From a virus, in the IMG/VR virus record IMGVR_UViG_3300020179_000054, positions 1-46,617 of that record: 46,617 bases of DNA. One strand, given 5' to 3'. Positions within the stretch are counted from its first letter, which is position 1. Every line of letters starts with the position of its first letter. A program made the translations under genes and the position numbers. Shown here in pieces: positions 45,297-46,617 of this stretch. Under the pieces are notes generated by a model. The model did not search any database. It was not told where the DNA came from and worked only from the letters and a program-made list of their open reading frames with translations.

Positions 45297-46617
45297 TTGC
45301 CCAATTGGAAAAAAATAGTAGTAAGTGGAAGTCAGGCACACCTATCATCAGTAACAGCATCAAATGGATCTATAATATCTGGTTCACTTGGTGTAACAGG
45401 TTCCATAGATATAATTGGTAATTTGATAATAAACGGAACAAGTTATACCACAGCACCATCTGGAATAAATGGAACAGCAGGAACATCTGGTGCAACTGGT
45501 CCCATTGGTGCTCCTGGTGCTTCAGGTTCATCTGGTTCATCTGGTTCAAGTGGAACAAGCGGAACTTCTGGTGCTGCTGGTCATACTGGTGCCGCTGGTT
45601 CATCTGGAACATCTGGTTCAAGTGGTTCAAGTGGTTCAAGTGGAACTTCTGGAACTTCTGGTTCATCAGGAACATCCGGAACTTCAGGAACATCTGGTGC
45701 CGCTGGTGCTTCAGGTTCATCTGGAACTTCTGGTTCATCTGGAACATCTGGTGCCGCTGGTGCTTCAGGTTCATCTGGAACTTCTGGTTCATCTGGAACA
45801 TCTGGTGCCGCTGGTGCTTCAGGTTCATCTGGAACATCTGGATCAAGTGGAACTTCTGGTTCATCGGGATCGTCAGGAACACCAGGATCAAGTGGAACGT
45901 CCGGAACAGGATTTAATACTATAAACAGTCCTGCTGCTAATAGATTATTAGTTAGTGACGGAACAACAAATGCTGCTACTGCTTCTGCTAATTTAACTTT
46001 TAACGGAACAACATTAACAGTAACAGGCAATGCTGTAGTAAACGGAACGCTAACTGCTAGAGAATTTAAGTCAGAATTGGTATCTGCTTCAATAATATTT
46101 CAAAGTGGTTCAAATAAATTTGGTGATACACAAGATGACACACATCAAGTAACCGGTTCTATGTCTATAACTGGTTCGTTACTGATACCACGATATGCAA
46201 GTAATCCAACGGCAGTTCTTGGTGGAATTTATTACAACACCGGTGATAACAACATATACCGTTCAAACGGTTCAACTTGGTCTTCTGCGGCTGGTTCAAG
46301 TGGAACTTCTGGTTCATCTGGAACATCTGGTTCATCAGGAACATCTGGTGCCGCTGGTGCCGCTGGTTCATCTGGAACATCTGGTTCATCAGGAACATCT
46401 GGTGCCGCTGGTGCTTCAGGTTCATCGGGAACATCAGGAACTTCTGGTTCATCAGGAACATCTGGTGCCACTGGTGCTTCAGGTTCATCTGGAACATCTG
46501 GTGCCGCTGGTGCTTCAGGTTCATCGGGAACATCAGGAACTTCTGGTTCATCAGGAACATCTGGTGCCACTGGTGCTTCAGGTTCATCTGGAACATCTGG
46601 TGCCGCTGGTGCTTCAG
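45297..46617 (+). CDS. collagen-like tail fibre, 3' end outside window
   Basis: The frame is open from TTG 45297 to the window edge (440 codons). GGAG at 45286-45289 is seven bases upstream. The N-terminus MPNWKKIVVSGSQAHLSSVT parallels the fibre at 38965. Residues about 57-203 are Gly-X-Y triplets (GTAGTSGATGPIGAPGASG onward, mainly GSS, GTS and GAA). Residues about 205-320 form a globular part with NTINSPAANRLLVSDGTTNA, then GTLTAREFKSELVSASIIFQ and DTQDDTHQVTGSMSITGSLL, the same module found three times in the 37441 fibre. A second collagen-like block starts near residue 326 and runs off the window. Both blocks are rich in Ser/Thr and follow the O-heptosyltransferase gene directly. Confidence 0.78.
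   Translation, partial: MPNWKKIVVSGSQAHLSSVTASNGSIISGSLGVTGSIDIIGNLIINGTSYTTAPSGINGTAGTSGATGPIGAPGASGSSGSSGSSGTSGTSGAAGHTGAAGSSGTSGSSGSSGSSGTSGTSGSSGTSGTSGTSGAAGASGSSGTSGSSGTSGAAGASGSSGTSGSSGTSGAAGASGSSGTSGSSGTSGSSGSSGTPGSSGTSGTGFNTINSPAANRLLVSDGTTNAATASANLTFNGTTLTVTGNAVVNGTLTAREFKSELVSASIIFQSGSNKFGDTQDDTHQVTGSMSITGSLLIPRYASNPTAVLGGIYYNTGDNNIYRSNGSTWSSAAGSSGTSGSSGTSGSSGTSGAAGAAGSSGTSGSSGTSGAAGASGSSGTSGTSGSSGTSGATGASGSSGTSGAAGASGSSGTSGTSGSSGTSGATGASGSSGTSGAAGAS
45696..45857 (+). repeat. 54-bp tandem repeat in collagen-like fibre
   Basis: Units start at 45696, 45750 and 45804 (GGTGCCGCTGGTGCTTCAGG onward), giving an 18-residue period GAAGASGSSGTSGSSGTS. The first two copies appear identical; the third diverges toward its end. 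Confidence 0.9.
46401..46617 (+). repeat. 99-bp tandem repeat running off the window
   Basis: The unit starting at 46401 recurs at 46500 and a third begins near 46599. The period of 99 bases (33 residues) combines GAAGASGSSGTSGTSG and a GATGASG variant. The repeat continues at least to the window end. Confidence 0.88.

Overview
This AT-rich window comes from the virion-structure region of a large T4-like (far-T4 type) myovirus. All credible genes lie on the + strand and are tightly packed, often overlapping by 1 to 4 bases. Recognisable T4 counterparts are a gp55-like late sigma factor, a gp5-like baseplate hub/spike protein, gp25, gp6, a gp7-like wedge protein, a gp61-like primase and a gp47/gp46 (MRE11/RAD50) nuclease. 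No integrase, tRNA, rRNA, CRISPR array or insertion sequence was seen. Several intergenic regions carry a TTTG-N19/20-TATATTT(G/A) signal, which is the Bacteroidota sigma-A promoter form (TTG / TAnnTTTG). The host is therefore probably a member of the Bacteroidota. This is an inference, not a demonstrated fact.

Layout. (1) 1-1822: the end of a ClpP-like serine protease, a small membrane-anchored protein, the late sigma factor and a small acidic protein. (2) 1785-16232: the baseplate block, with a gp5-like hub, a 1458-residue protein carrying a candidate cysteine peptidoglycan hydrolase, gp25, gp6, a DNRLRE-like structural protein, a coiled-coil protein and a gp7-like wedge protein. (3) 16330-26921: a conserved structural protein, then five consecutive genes that share a C-terminal module, probably fibre or adhesin subunits. 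(4) 26921-32043: a nucleic-acid island with a T7 endonuclease I-type resolvase, two small ORFs, a primase and a single-chain MRE11-RAD50 fusion. A duplicated 50-bp segment carrying promoters lies inside it. (5) 32055-40188: three fibre-type proteins, one of 1773 residues with three collagen-like Gly-Ser/Thr blocks and one with a perfect 90-bp tandem repeat. (6) 40252-45250: a small conserved protein and two large multidomain glycosyltransferases. (7) 45297 to the window end: another collagen-like fibre, truncated by the window edge.

The most interesting system is the block 32055-46617. Two glycosyltransferase fusions, GT4-FkbM-GT and GT4 joined to a TibC-type O-heptosyltransferase, sit between Ser/Thr-saturated collagen-like fibre genes. 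I infer a phage-encoded pathway that O-glycosylates, and perhaps O-methylates, the phage's own fibres. This resembles the glycosylated collagen-like BclA of Bacillus spores and autotransporter hyperglycosylation by TibC. The repeat-rich fibre genes also look prone to length variation. The fused MRE11-RAD50, the hub-associated hydrolase and the promoter duplication are further unusual points.
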